A DNA stretch of 64,000 nt from NCBI GenBank assembly GCA_913061515.1, contig CAJXSF010000012.1, forward strand, positions 1 through 64,000, read 5' to 3'. Of the stretch, positions 10,701 through 19,598 are shown one piece after another (the first letter of the stretch is position 1; each line of letters begins with the position of its first letter). The translations under genes and the position numbers were made by a program. This DNA is from an uncultured Gammaproteobacteria bacterium. Its GTDB lineage: Bacteria; Pseudomonadota; Gammaproteobacteria; Pseudomonadales; Pseudohongiellaceae. The notes beneath the pieces are model-generated. The model did no database searches and had not been told where the DNA came from. It saw only the letters and a program-made list of their open reading frames with translations.

Positions 10701-11246
10701 GCCATACACTTCTAAGCCTTCGAAGTCGGTGCGCATAATGACGTTGACGACGCCAGCGACGGCATCGGAGCCGTAAAGTGCTGAACCGCCGTCAGTGAGC
10801 ACTTCGACGCGCTCGACCATGACCAGAGGAATTGTGTTGATATCGACAAATTCGCCACCGCTGCGGGTTGTTGTGGCAGCGGAAACCTGACGTTTCCCAT
10901 TGACGAGTGTTAGGGTGGAGTTCTCGCCTAAGTTGCGCAAGTTGACGTTAGCAGTGCCAGATAAGGCAGACCCTTCTCCTGCCCCTTCATTAGTGAAAGA
11001 GCCGGAGTTGATCTCTAAATTTTTAATAACATCCCAGATTTGGGCGGCACCTTGTGCTTCTATAGAGGCTCTATCGACGGTAGTCACAGGAGACGGCGCG
11101 TCCAGTGGTGTACCACGGATATAAGAGCCCGTGACTATGACCTCTTCGACTTCAGCTTCTTGTTGGGCAGCGGCTTGTAATGAAAGGCTAGCTAAGATAA
11201 TGGCAGTAGTGATTGCATTACGTCTGCAAGGTATTGGTCCACGCAT
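7767..11246 (-). CDS. TonB-dependent receptor
   Basis: Signal peptide, VEEVIVTGSYIRGTPLDAPSPVTTVDRASIE TonB box/plug, VNLRNLGENSTLTLVNGKR; start chosen at MRGPIPCRRN. Confidence 0.9.
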   Translation of the reverse strand: MRGPIPCRRNAITTAIILASLSLQAAAQQEAEVEEVIVTGSYIRGTPLDAPSPVTTVDRASIEAQGAAQIWDVIKNLEINSGSFTNEGAGEGSALSGTANVNLRNLGENSTLTLVNGKRQVSAATTTRSGGEFVDINTIPLVMVERVEVLTDGGSALYGSDAVAGVVNVIMRTDFEGLEVYGDIQALDAATNQQDKTGSIIWGWGDDDGDTHFVLSAEKFSRDPVQVEYGNFYDENVEYTGIVGGAPRTIAQTMANPAFGSNVNPSYINSALTAQNIAEGGASTLVLTDPLCSELSSADGRAFFTGTRQDQRGDNNGNCREYTEEWEFMQVGMERNSFAGAFSHSFSEKAEFYSFFQYSDTEIERADSGANGSRGPATFLAAPGAHTGNPQFGGYAIGMTSELGYYAGKAGLTPPSSIPNMPNSMANGGLNVPFYATVQRGNAPRQGGNSNLTKTETLGIQAGVKGEFHAFDDRRFNYDVGYSWSGTSFEQEYQTFQRDRAELAANGLGGASCTPNGISDFNFRDEPGPFGGALPTIWNVANGAYYGGYTQTFFPGFVFTTRESISLALTSNNHGQDGCMFYNPFLTQMTNADLANNEALMEWMNPTVKRADKRNKLGVIDAVLSGEIMELQGGTAQFAVGAQYRMQNNKSRAPYLNVPGIPAAILDWGSNGEPNTTHYVSNNYECAFCSFTYENDRDVKSVFTELSLPLIENIETQIALRYEDYGGNIGGELTSKIAMSWRPVETLLVRGSFSQSFRAPNVGIVEEGLEASSNTFRDPIRNQAVRAGLAEVNNANALPNFTYTLGGPAPNVGNEYADTYGTGFIWTPGGRLEGLSVNADLWRFELSDKVLPQPGISAIADELALFKQAAADPSNYVLNGTIPANRTGDWAAMEQLTPCDPVALEAQWGTDPNTQGTPGGNTGFRDVIAGSRLDCVVNPAAYKIEGVVRTFGVSTADLTTTQLSAVNAGNITADGIDIKLGYTWTNDWGRFRAGLDYTHVRQYKLENVPGLELGLLETGVFDAAGTTGDGNLVRSLPDNKGNASLSWMRNNHAVSVITRVIGSYRDLSYENTFATGNDTVRSLVSKTIDSYQSWDLQYSYTHQWANDRLGTTILTVGALDAFNADLPYRENRTAGAINYDASVFDGRGRRLYARVLMQL

Positions 11247-11693
11247 ACTTCTTCCCCCCGGTATTCTTATAGTTGTAGGACACATGTGTCGCTTGCGCTG
11301 ACAATTGCCGTCCATGTCAAAAAATCCATTTACTATCCAAGTATCGAAGCTTGAAGCGCAAGTTAGTATAGGGCACATAAATCTTTGATGGCAATAGATT
11401 TTATCTAAGGCTAACGCGGATTGCCTGCCCTATAAGAAGAATGAATTCTATTCATTGTTTGCAGTGATTCATCACAACGCAGAACATCTTTTTCGATTAC
11501 TTAATGAGTACAATAGGAGCATTACTGTCACATTCTTGAAGCATATTGCTATTGTGGAGCGGGGAAAGGGGTTGATTTTTAACTGATCAATAAAAACTAT
11601 CGATATCCTTGTATACAATCTATTTACATTAAGTGTGGTTCTTGCGTAAAATGCCCTCTTAGTAATTCACCATGTCCTAACAGGAGTAAATAA

Positions 11694-12257
11694 GTGTCTC
11701 TAATTAACAGTGAAATCAAGCCATTTAAAACCACCGCCTTTCATAATGGCGAGTTTTCTGAAGTGACAGAAGCTACACTGCGTGGCAAATGGTCAGTGGT
11801 ATTCTTCTACCCAGCAGACTTTACGTTTGTATGCCCAACTGAGCTTGGCGATCTTGCAGATAACTACGAAGAATTTAAAAAGCTAGGCGTGGAAATCTAC
11901 AGTGTGTCTACTGATACGCATTTCACTCACAAAGCTTGGCATGACAGCTCAGAAACTATTGGCAAAATCCAGTACCCGATGCTTGGCGATGCGACTGGCA
12001 CAATCAGCCGTAACTTCGAAGTGATGATTGAGGCCGACGGTTTAGCTGAGCGTGGCACGTTTGTTATCGATCCCGAAGGCGTTATTCAGATCGTTGAAAT
12101 TACAGCCGGTGGTATTGGCCGCGATGCATCTGAGCTCCTACGTAAAGTAAAGGCAGCGCAGTATGTAGCAGCGCACCCAGGTGAGGTTTGCCCAGCTAAG
12201 TGGAAAGAAGGCGACGCAACTTTGGCTCCGTCACTTGATCTAGTCGGTAAAATCTAA
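11694..12257 (+). CDS. ahpC: Alkyl hydroperoxide reductase subunit C (2-Cys peroxiredoxin)
   Basis: [46 protein letters not shown]; resolving Cys in [10 protein letters not shown]. Confidence 0.97.
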   Translation: MSLINSEIKPFKTTAFHNGEFSEVTEATLRGKWSVVFFYPADFTFVCPTELGDLADNYEEFKKLGVEIYSVSTDTHFTHKAWHDSSETIGKIQYPMLGDATGTISRNFEVMIEADGLAERGTFVIDPEGVIQIVEITAGGIGRDASELLRKVKAAQYVAAHPGEVCPAKWKEGDATLAPSLDLVGKI

Positions 12258-12377
12258 GCACTACCTCTGCAAGTCTGACGACTGCCAGGGCAGGCCTTTC
12301 TTTGATAGGTCTGCCCCTGTCATCCGCGTGTCGCTCACCCCTCTTTCTTCTCAACCCTCTATGAAGGATTTACGTCC

Positions 12378-13931
12378 ATGTTAGACGCAACAATGAAGTC
12401 ACAATTGCAAGTTTATCTCGAGAAAGTGCAGCAACCCTTCGAGCTTGTTGCCTCATTGGATGATAGTGATAAATCCCAGGAGCTGTGGGCCTTGCTGGAA
12501 GAGATCGCGGCGTTGAGCGATAAGATCACTGCCCGTAACGATGGTCAGGATGCGCGCACTCCATCCTTCGCGATCAGCCGCGAGACAGCCGATATCAGTT
12601 TACGCTTCGCTGGCATTCCTCTAGGCCATGAATTTACTTCGTTAGTGTTAGCGCTATTACAAGTAGGGGGGCACCCGCCCCGGGTGAGCGACGAAGTCAT
12701 CGATCAGATCAAAGGCATTGACGGCGACTTCGTCTTCGAAACCTATTTCTCGCTATCTTGCCAAAACTGTCCCGATGTCGTGCAAGCTTTGAATGTGCTA
12801 GCAGTACTAAACCCAAATATTAAACATGTCGCCATTGACGGTGCTCTGTTCCAAGACGAAGTTGATGAGCGGCAGATTATGTCTGTGCCCTCGATCTATC
12901 TGAATGGCGAACCATTTGGGCAGGGCCGTATGGGTGTGGAAGAGATACTAGCAAAGCTCGATACAGGTACGCAGGCACGAGAAGCTGCGCGGATATCAGA
13001 GCGTGAGCCTTTTGATGTTTTGGTGGTAGGTGGAGGGCCAGCAGGCGCTGCAGGAGCCATCTACGCAGCGCGCAAAGGTATTCGAACGGGGGTTGCCGCG
13101 CAGCGCTTTGGCGGCCAAGTCCTCGACACTATGGGTATCGAAAACTTAATCGCTATTGCTGAAACTGAAGGGCCTAAATTGGCGCGTGCTCTAGAGGAGA
13201 ACGTGCGCAACTATGATGTCGATATCATGAATTTACAAACAGCCTCTGCTTTGTTGCCCGCTGCAAATGAAGGTGGCCTGCATGAGGTGAAGTTCGATAG
13301 TGGCGCAAGCCTGAAGGCGAAGACTGTGATTCTAGCGACTGGTGCACGTTGGAGAGAGCTGAACGTACCTGGTGAGGATGAGTACCGAAACCGCGGCGTG
13401 GCTTATTGCCCCCATTGCGATGGTCCTTTGTTTAAAGGTAAGCGTGTTGCGGTTATCGGCGGCGGCAATTCTGGTATTGAAGCAGCCATTGATCTAGCTG
13501 GTTTGGTAAGTCATGTCACTGTGCTGGAGTTTGCAGAGCAATTGCGCGCCGATGCTGTGCTGCAAAAGAAACTTTACAGCCTGAATAACGTGACGGTAAT
13601 CAGCAATGCCCAAACGACGCAAGTTCTTGGCGATGGTCAAAAAGTCACCGGTTTGACATACACCGATCGTGCCTCTGGCGAATCATACGATATCGAACTA
13701 GAAGGGGTGTTTGTGCAGATTGGTTTGCTCCCAAACAGTGATTGGCTAAAGGGCACGGTCGAGTTGAGCAAGCATGGAGAAATAGTGACCGATCAACGTG
13801 GCGAGACGAATATTGCTGGAGTGTTCGCAGCAGGGGATGTGACAACTGTCCCTTATAAGCAGATCGTGATTGCCATGGGAGAAGGTGCGCGCGCCTCACT
13901 AAGCGCCTTTGATCATTTGATCCGTCATTAA
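12378..13931 (+). CDS. ahpF: Alkyl hydroperoxide reductase subunit F
   Basis: 517 aa; N-terminal [39 protein letters not shown], downstream of ahpC. Confidence 0.97.
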   Translation: MLDATMKSQLQVYLEKVQQPFELVASLDDSDKSQELWALLEEIAALSDKITARNDGQDARTPSFAISRETADISLRFAGIPLGHEFTSLVLALLQVGGHPPRVSDEVIDQIKGIDGDFVFETYFSLSCQNCPDVVQALNVLAVLNPNIKHVAIDGALFQDEVDERQIMSVPSIYLNGEPFGQGRMGVEEILAKLDTGTQAREAARISEREPFDVLVVGGGPAGAAGAIYAARKGIRTGVAAQRFGGQVLDTMGIENLIAIAETEGPKLARALEENVRNYDVDIMNLQTASALLPAANEGGLHEVKFDSGASLKAKTVILATGARWRELNVPGEDEYRNRGVAYCPHCDGPLFKGKRVAVIGGGNSGIEAAIDLAGLVSHVTVLEFAEQLRADAVLQKKLYSLNNVTVISNAQTTQVLGDGQKVTGLTYTDRASGESYDIELEGVFVQIGLLPNSDWLKGTVELSKHGEIVTDQRGETNIAGVFAAGDVTTVPYKQIVIAMGEGARASLSAFDHLIRH

Positions 13932-13943
13932 GATTGCTTGTTC

Positions 13944-13989
13944 AAAAAAACGGGCCTGTCGCGTGAAAGCGACAAGCCCGTTTTTTTTA
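13944..13989 (+). terminator. Rho-independent terminator, likely bidirectional
   Basis: ACGGGC.TGTCGC-GTGAA-GCGACA.GCCCGT followed by T8 and preceded by A7. Confidence 0.85.
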
Positions 13990-13997
13990 GCATTGTT

Positions 13998-15662
13998 TTA
14001 TTCGGGCAGTGCGAATGTTGCCATGGCATTGCCCGAGATGACGGTGACGTATTGCACACCATCAACCATATAGGTCACTGGAGCCATGGCAATTTGGCCG
14101 CCTAAACTTGCTTTCCACAATAGCTCGCCAGTGCGAGCATCCAGTGCGTGGAAATGACCCTCGCGTCCACCAGCGAAGAGTAAGTCGGTGGCTGTAGTAA
14201 GCATGCCTCCATCGCTGACATCAAACTGCTCATATTTCCAAACGGCTTTGCCAGTGTCGGGATCCATGGCCATAAGTGCAGCGTGCCCTACTTCATCGGT
14301 CCAGGTGTTGATTGGTGTGGTACGGCCAATGCCTACCCCTGGGGCGCCAATAGCTGGGGTGAGAACCGTAAAACCACCACCCAAGAAGGCTCGGCCTGGC
14401 TCATACTCCTGTTCTTCGGCCCGATAAATGGTCGCGTAGTCTTCCCAAGCGCTGAAATAGAACAAGTCTGTGCGTGGGCTATAGGATGGTGGGTACCAGT
14501 TCGTTGCACCTTGATTGCCAGGCCATGTTGGCATTCCTTCTGGCTGTGGAGTTGGGATTGGTCGACCATTCTCATCAAGCCCACTAGACCAATTGACTTT
14601 CACATAAGGCTCGCCGAGTAAGAACTCGCCATCTTCGCGATCAAGCACATAGAAATAGCCATTGCGGTTAGCCCAGAGCATTAATTTGCGTTGTTGCCCC
14701 TGCCATTCACGATCCACTAGCACGGGCACTTGTACTGAGTCGTAGTCGTAGCCATCGTTGGGAGTAAACTGAAAGTGCCAGGCCAGCTCCCCAGTGTCGG
14801 CATCTAGGGCGATCACCGAGTCAGAATAGAGATTGTCGCCAGGGCGCTGATGGGGGTTCCAATCGGGGCCTGGGTTGCCTACGCCCCAATACGTCAGGTT
14901 GAGGTCGGGATCGAATGAGCCGGTGATCCAAACTGGTGCGCCACCATGTTCCCAATCCTCGTCATCCCAAGAATCGTGGCCAGGCTCACCTGGTGCAGGG
15001 ATGGTATAAAACTTCCAAGCTTCCTCGCCAGTGTCGGCGTCATAGGCAACAACGTAGCCGCGAATGCCAAACTCGCCGCCGCCAACGCCAACCATGACTT
15101 TATCTTTGACGATAAGAGGAGCCATGGTAATCGAGTAGGCAAGGTTCACATCACCTACCTCAATATTCCATAATGGCTCGCCGCTGATGCGATCGATAGC
15201 GATAAGGCGCGCATCGAGTGTGCCCATATAAACCTTGTCACCTAATATTGCGATGCCGCGGTTGTTAGCGCCGCAGCAAACCCGTGCGTTCTCTGCGGGG
15301 GTATGTTTGTACATCCAGAAAACGCGCCCGGTAACGGGGTCCATCGCAATCACATCATTAGGCCGTTGGGTAATGTACATAACACCATCGACTACTATAG
15401 GGTTAGATTGCCAAGCGCCAAACACTTGGTTTTGCAATAACCATTTGAGCTCCAACTCGTCCACGTTATTGCGATTAATCTGACTTAGCTGGCTGTGGCG
15501 TTGCCCAGAATAATCCCCGTTGTAAGTCATCCAATTTTCAGGCTCGTCTTGGCTATTGAGTAGTCGCTCATAGGTCACCTCTTGCTGGGCGAGGCTGTCG
15601 AAGCTTGTTATGAAAGCCGTTACAAATAGTGCGCAGGCACTGATAGTTTTTAATATGTTCAT
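13998..15662 (-). CDS. PQQ-dependent quinoprotein alcohol dehydrogenase-type protein
   Basis: Propeller W-motif repeats, NWMTYNGDYSGQRHSQLSQINRNNV, vicinal RVCCG, catalytic-region GYDYDSVQVPVLVD. Confidence 0.88.
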   Translation of the reverse strand: MNILKTISACALFVTAFITSFDSLAQQEVTYERLLNSQDEPENWMTYNGDYSGQRHSQLSQINRNNVDELELKWLLQNQVFGAWQSNPIVVDGVMYITQRPNDVIAMDPVTGRVFWMYKHTPAENARVCCGANNRGIAILGDKVYMGTLDARLIAIDRISGEPLWNIEVGDVNLAYSITMAPLIVKDKVMVGVGGGEFGIRGYVVAYDADTGEEAWKFYTIPAPGEPGHDSWDDEDWEHGGAPVWITGSFDPDLNLTYWGVGNPGPDWNPHQRPGDNLYSDSVIALDADTGELAWHFQFTPNDGYDYDSVQVPVLVDREWQGQQRKLMLWANRNGYFYVLDREDGEFLLGEPYVKVNWSSGLDENGRPIPTPQPEGMPTWPGNQGATNWYPPSYSPRTDLFYFSAWEDYATIYRAEEQEYEPGRAFLGGGFTVLTPAIGAPGVGIGRTTPINTWTDEVGHAALMAMDPDTGKAVWKYEQFDVSDGGMLTTATDLLFAGGREGHFHALDARTGELLWKASLGGQIAMAPVTYMVDGVQYVTVISGNAMATFALPE

Positions 15663-16468
15663 TCTAGACCTCTCAGTGTTAGCAAGTAGCCTATGAGGTC
15701 GGCGACTTCTTCATTGGCAAGTGATGTAGGTTCATGCACTGGAGTGCTGCTAAGCTCGTAACTTACTAGGTCGGCTTTTATGAGGGAGCGCAATTGCTCA
15801 TTGGAGTCGATGACCTGCACGGAATAAGTGTCTTCATTCAAGCGCCGGCCAATGATGACTTCCTCAGTCCTCGTTACTAAACGTATCTGGCGATTAATAG
15901 GCTGTAATGTGGCGATAGGGTTAGTTAGGCTTGTCTGTAAAACAGAGGGCGTCCGGATTAGTCCGATGTCACTGAGGTCTGGTGCAATTCGGCTGCCTAC
16001 ACCGTTGATGCGATGGCATGTGGCACAGTCGCCCTTGCCATCGTAGATTGCCTTGCCGCGCGCAGGGTCACCTATACGTATAGCTACCCCTTCAGGGTCG
16101 AAGCCCGCACGGATAAACGCGATGACGCCGCTGAGCTCCTCAGGTCGCAGTTCAAAAGATGGCATTCTGCCCCCGGCAGCACCCTCACTAATGACACGTG
16201 CTAGGTCTTCGTCAGAACTTGCGGTTCTAAACTGCCCTTGTCGCAGGTTGATGCCATCAATGGTGTCGCCCTGGGGGCCGTGGCAAAGCGCGCACTGTTG
16301 CACATAGACACGAGAGCCTGCTTGAATGGACTCGCTAGTATATTGGTGATCACTGATCTCTTGCGCCATCGAAGGTCCAGCAACGCCAAAAGCGATGAAG
16401 CAGGACAATAGCGAAGAAACTAAGGGGATTCTGGGCTTACGCCAGGAACGGGATAGAAATGCATTCAC
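15659..16468 (-). CDS. Dihaem cytochrome c
   Basis: Signal peptide, CALCH and CATCH haem-binding motifs; stop/start overlap with the downstream quinoprotein. Confidence 0.87.
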   Translation of the reverse strand: MNAFLSRSWRKPRIPLVSSLLSCFIAFGVAGPSMAQEISDHQYTSESIQAGSRVYVQQCALCHGPQGDTIDGINLRQGQFRTASSDEDLARVISEGAAGGRMPSFELRPEELSGVIAFIRAGFDPEGVAIRIGDPARGKAIYDGKGDCATCHRINGVGSRIAPDLSDIGLIRTPSVLQTSLTNPIATLQPINRQIRLVTRTEEVIIGRRLNEDTYSVQVIDSNEQLRSLIKADLVSYELSSTPVHEPTSLANEEVADLIGYLLTLRGLE

Positions 16469-16606
16469 GGTATACGGCCTATTTTAGTTATTGTTTTAGA
16501 GTTCGAAGAATAATCGCATTTGCTGTGTGAATCCAGCGGATGCAGTCACATAACTGCATGTGTTACCGTAGCTTAACAATAAAAATCGCTATGAGTGCCC
16601 CGTCTA

Positions 16607-17215
16607 ATGGCCTTGAAACGAAAAGTAATGCTGTGTTTCACTTTGTGCTTGCTCCTGCCTGGGGTCGGCTACGGGCATGGCGGAGTCGCATACGAAGAGG
16701 ACCTATGCGTCATAAACATCGATTTTCTTCAGGCGCATTTTACAATCTACCAACCCGAAGTCAGTGGCAACGAGGAGTTTTGCGAAGAAATTCCGAGTGT
16801 AAGTGACACTGTTTTCGTCATGGAATACCAACACGAGTTTCTAAAGCAAATGCCCGTTGATTTTCGCATCATCGAGGATGCTCAAGATTTTGGCATCTAT
16901 GCCCGCTGGGAAGATGTTCAAACAATTCCTGATATCGAAGCCGTCACTGTCTTCTATCAACCCCCAGTAGTGCGCGAACAAGGTGCCTTCACTACGGAGT
17001 ATGAGTTTACTGAAGGTGGAACATATATTGGAATTGTGACGGCTGCCCATCCGGACAATGGCCGAGTCTATAACGCAGTCTTCTATTTTCAAGTCGGAGG
17101 TCCGGACTATGGAACCCTGCCTTGGTTTTTCGCTCTGGCTATCTTATTACAATGTCTTTATTGGCTTAGCAATGGAGGCTTGAAGAAATTAAAGCGCCAA
17201 AAAGAACAATTATAA
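16607..17215 (+). CDS. Hypothetical secreted protein with C-terminal TM anchor
   Basis: Signal peptide ending GYGHGG, periplasmic domain with DLCVINIDFLQAHFTIYQPE, C-terminal LPWFFALAILLQCLYWL TM plus basic tail. Confidence 0.7.
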   Translation: MALKRKVMLCFTLCLLLPGVGYGHGGVAYEEDLCVINIDFLQAHFTIYQPEVSGNEEFCEEIPSVSDTVFVMEYQHEFLKQMPVDFRIIEDAQDFGIYARWEDVQTIPDIEAVTVFYQPPVVREQGAFTTEYEFTEGGTYIGIVTAAHPDNGRVYNAVFYFQVGGPDYGTLPWFFALAILLQCLYWLSNGGLKKLKRQKEQL

Positions 17216-17255
17216 TTCATAAAAACTCATTCATTATTTACAAGTGGTAGGCATC

Positions 17256-18917
17256 ATGCGAGCAATTGTTTGGCTGTTGTTGGGAGCGTTGCTAAGTGCA
17301 TTGTTTTACCCCCCGCAGTGGTACCCCCAGCGTTTGCGGTTTGAGTTGGCGCAGTGGTTTGGTACACCGAGCTACAGTGCCGGTGCTAAAGCAAGCCCTC
17401 AAGTAAGTACTCAAACCGACTTGGAGCAAGTATGCCCAGACGATCTGTTAGGATGGCGTGATGCGCAAACGATAGAAGGCGTAAGTATCGCCGCAGCGCC
17501 AAGTTGTGTTGCCGACAACCCCTATGCCATCGCAGCTTTTGTCAAGGGCACTAATAATGTGTCAATGGATACTTTAATGCGCGCGGGATTGACTCCTGAT
17601 GCGCTGGAAAAAGGCGCCGATCTAGATGGCGATGGCGACCCTGATGAGATTCACATTCGATTAGAAATAGCGGAGCTAAACGGAGGTTCGCCAGATGTTC
17701 TCGAGCCCACCGCGCAATACGCTATCGCTCCCGGAATTACGCCAGGCTTATGGGTTTTTGCCCCCAAAACATTTGGCATGGCAACGGAAAATTTTGAATC
17801 GAATATTGCACAAGCCTTGCTTCGCTCTCCCTCCCCTGCCATAAGAATAGAACAGGGCGATAGAGTATTTATTACTCTTGAAAACTCGCACTATATGCCG
17901 CATACCATTCACTTCCACGGTGTCGATCATGCTTACTTGCGTGCCGATGGCGAAGGCAATGATGGCGTACCAATGACAAGCGAACTGCCGGTAGCACCGG
18001 GGCAGTCGCGTACTTATGAATTAAATCCTCGGTCAGCGGGAACCGCTTTTTATCATTGTCACGTGCAGCCGCAGTCGCATATCCTTATGGGGCTGCAAGG
18101 CATGTTTATTGTAGAGGAGAACCGGCCGAATAATGTATTGCAGTCGATGAATATCGGTGCTGGCCAAGTGCGGGTTCGCTCTGTTGCCAGTAAAGAGGCT
18201 TACGATCAAGAGTACGATCTACAATATACCGACATCGACAGCCAGCTTAACAATATAATTCAAGAAACGAACGATCCAGATAAGATCGAAGCATGGTTGC
18301 ATGGAGGGTATAATTTAACCGACGCTCGCAGTAATTATTACACGATCAATGGGCGCTCGTTTCCATACAGTTTTAGAGAGTCGCTTATTGTTCCGCACCC
18401 CAATCAACATATTCGCTTGCGCGTTCTCAATGCGGGCACAGAAGGCTTGGAGTTACATACCCACGGACACAAAGCCACGGCAACTCACTTAGATGGAATG
18501 GCGCAGAACCCAGAAGCACAGGTGACGCGAGATGTGTTCTGGCTTGCGAGCGCCCAGCGCGTCGATTTAGATCTCAATACAAGCAATGATGGCACTCACT
18601 CCTATGGCAGTGGGGTGTGGATGTTGCACGATCATACGGGCAAGGGCACGACGAATGATGGTATCGCGCCTGGTGGCAATATGACGGCCATTGTTTACGA
18701 CGACTATATAGACGAGAACGGCTGGCCAATCACGCAAGGTGAAAATCTAGCGATGTTTTTCTCGGAAGCATTTTATCAACGTGATGATAGGCTTGTGGAT
18801 GAACCCTATACGCTCTTTAGCTATTTGCGCATTGTCGGCTTAGGGTTAGCGCTCGGTCTAATGCTGGCGGGCATCACACAAATACTGTCGCAATTGCTGC
18901 GAGGGCGGAATGATTAG
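17256..18917 (+). CDS. Membrane-tethered multicopper oxidase
   Basis: HTIHFHGVDH, FYHCHVQPQSHILMGLQGMF, LELHTHGHKATATH, WMLHDHTGKG; N-terminal and C-terminal hydrophobic segments. Confidence 0.85.
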   Translation: MRAIVWLLLGALLSALFYPPQWYPQRLRFELAQWFGTPSYSAGAKASPQVSTQTDLEQVCPDDLLGWRDAQTIEGVSIAAAPSCVADNPYAIAAFVKGTNNVSMDTLMRAGLTPDALEKGADLDGDGDPDEIHIRLEIAELNGGSPDVLEPTAQYAIAPGITPGLWVFAPKTFGMATENFESNIAQALLRSPSPAIRIEQGDRVFITLENSHYMPHTIHFHGVDHAYLRADGEGNDGVPMTSELPVAPGQSRTYELNPRSAGTAFYHCHVQPQSHILMGLQGMFIVEENRPNNVLQSMNIGAGQVRVRSVASKEAYDQEYDLQYTDIDSQLNNIIQETNDPDKIEAWLHGGYNLTDARSNYYTINGRSFPYSFRESLIVPHPNQHIRLRVLNAGTEGLELHTHGHKATATHLDGMAQNPEAQVTRDVFWLASAQRVDLDLNTSNDGTHSYGSGVWMLHDHTGKGTTNDGIAPGGNMTAIVYDDYIDENGWPITQGENLAMFFSEAFYQRDDRLVDEPYTLFSYLRIVGLGLALGLMLAGITQILSQLLRGRND

Positions 18918-19593
18918 GACAATGTTGTTCGGGTTGCTAGCATGCCATGCGCTCGTCAGTGTGAACGTGTCCGCGCAAGTTGATCATAGCGCCCATATGC
19001 CAAGCCATGATGAGCATGAAAGTCATGACATGTTGTTTGATAGATCAGGGATGGTGATGAATGCCAATAGCACTGTGTTACCCCGTGGCTGTGAAAACAT
19101 TAGTGAAAATGTCGATTTTACCATAAGGGCTGGAACCGACTATGCAATAGAAGAAGCTGGTCGAGTGTTCGGGTATAGCCAGTATGATTTTCAAGTGCCA
19201 GCGTGCAGTCGAGTTAATATTGTTTTTATCAATGAGGACGAAATTCGCCATCAATGGATGCTGCACGGCCTGCCACGATACCTATATCCACAGGGGATGT
19301 TTCATTTAGAGGCTAGTGGTGGCGAAACAGTGCGGGGAAGTTTTATTGTGCCTGCAGATGATGCTACCTATTTAGTGCATTGTGATGTGACCCAACATAT
19401 GGAAAAGGGCATGAAGGCGCAGTTTATTGTAGGCAAAGGCTCGGGCACTCTTTGGAGTATTCCTAGCGTAAGCGCCGATTTCAAGCTTGATTCCAGGTCA
19501 AGTAGCATTGCTTCTTGGCTACTTTTTTGCTCAACTATTAGCGCTTTTATTTTACTGATGTTTTTCGTTAAAAAAGGATTTTCTGCGCGTTAG
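18910..19593 (+). CDS. Cupredoxin-domain protein with C-terminal TM
   Basis: His-rich N-terminus (DHSAHMPSHDEHESHD), IRHQW...VHCDVTQHMEKGM consistent with a type 1 Cu site, C-terminal TM; overlaps the MCO stop. Confidence 0.8.
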   Translation: MIRTMLFGLLACHALVSVNVSAQVDHSAHMPSHDEHESHDMLFDRSGMVMNANSTVLPRGCENISENVDFTIRAGTDYAIEEAGRVFGYSQYDFQVPACSRVNIVFINEDEIRHQWMLHGLPRYLYPQGMFHLEASGGETVRGSFIVPADDATYLVHCDVTQHMEKGMKAQFIVGKGSGTLWSIPSVSADFKLDSRSSSIASWLLFCSTISAFILLMFFVKKGFSAR

Positions 19594-19598
19594 GTCTT

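Noticed and set aside
11586-11634. OxyR-like box upstream of ahpC (CTAT at 11597 and 11620)
   Set aside because: The CTAT elements do not keep the 7-nt spacing; best alignment gave only about half of the 16 consensus positions, so I do not call it.
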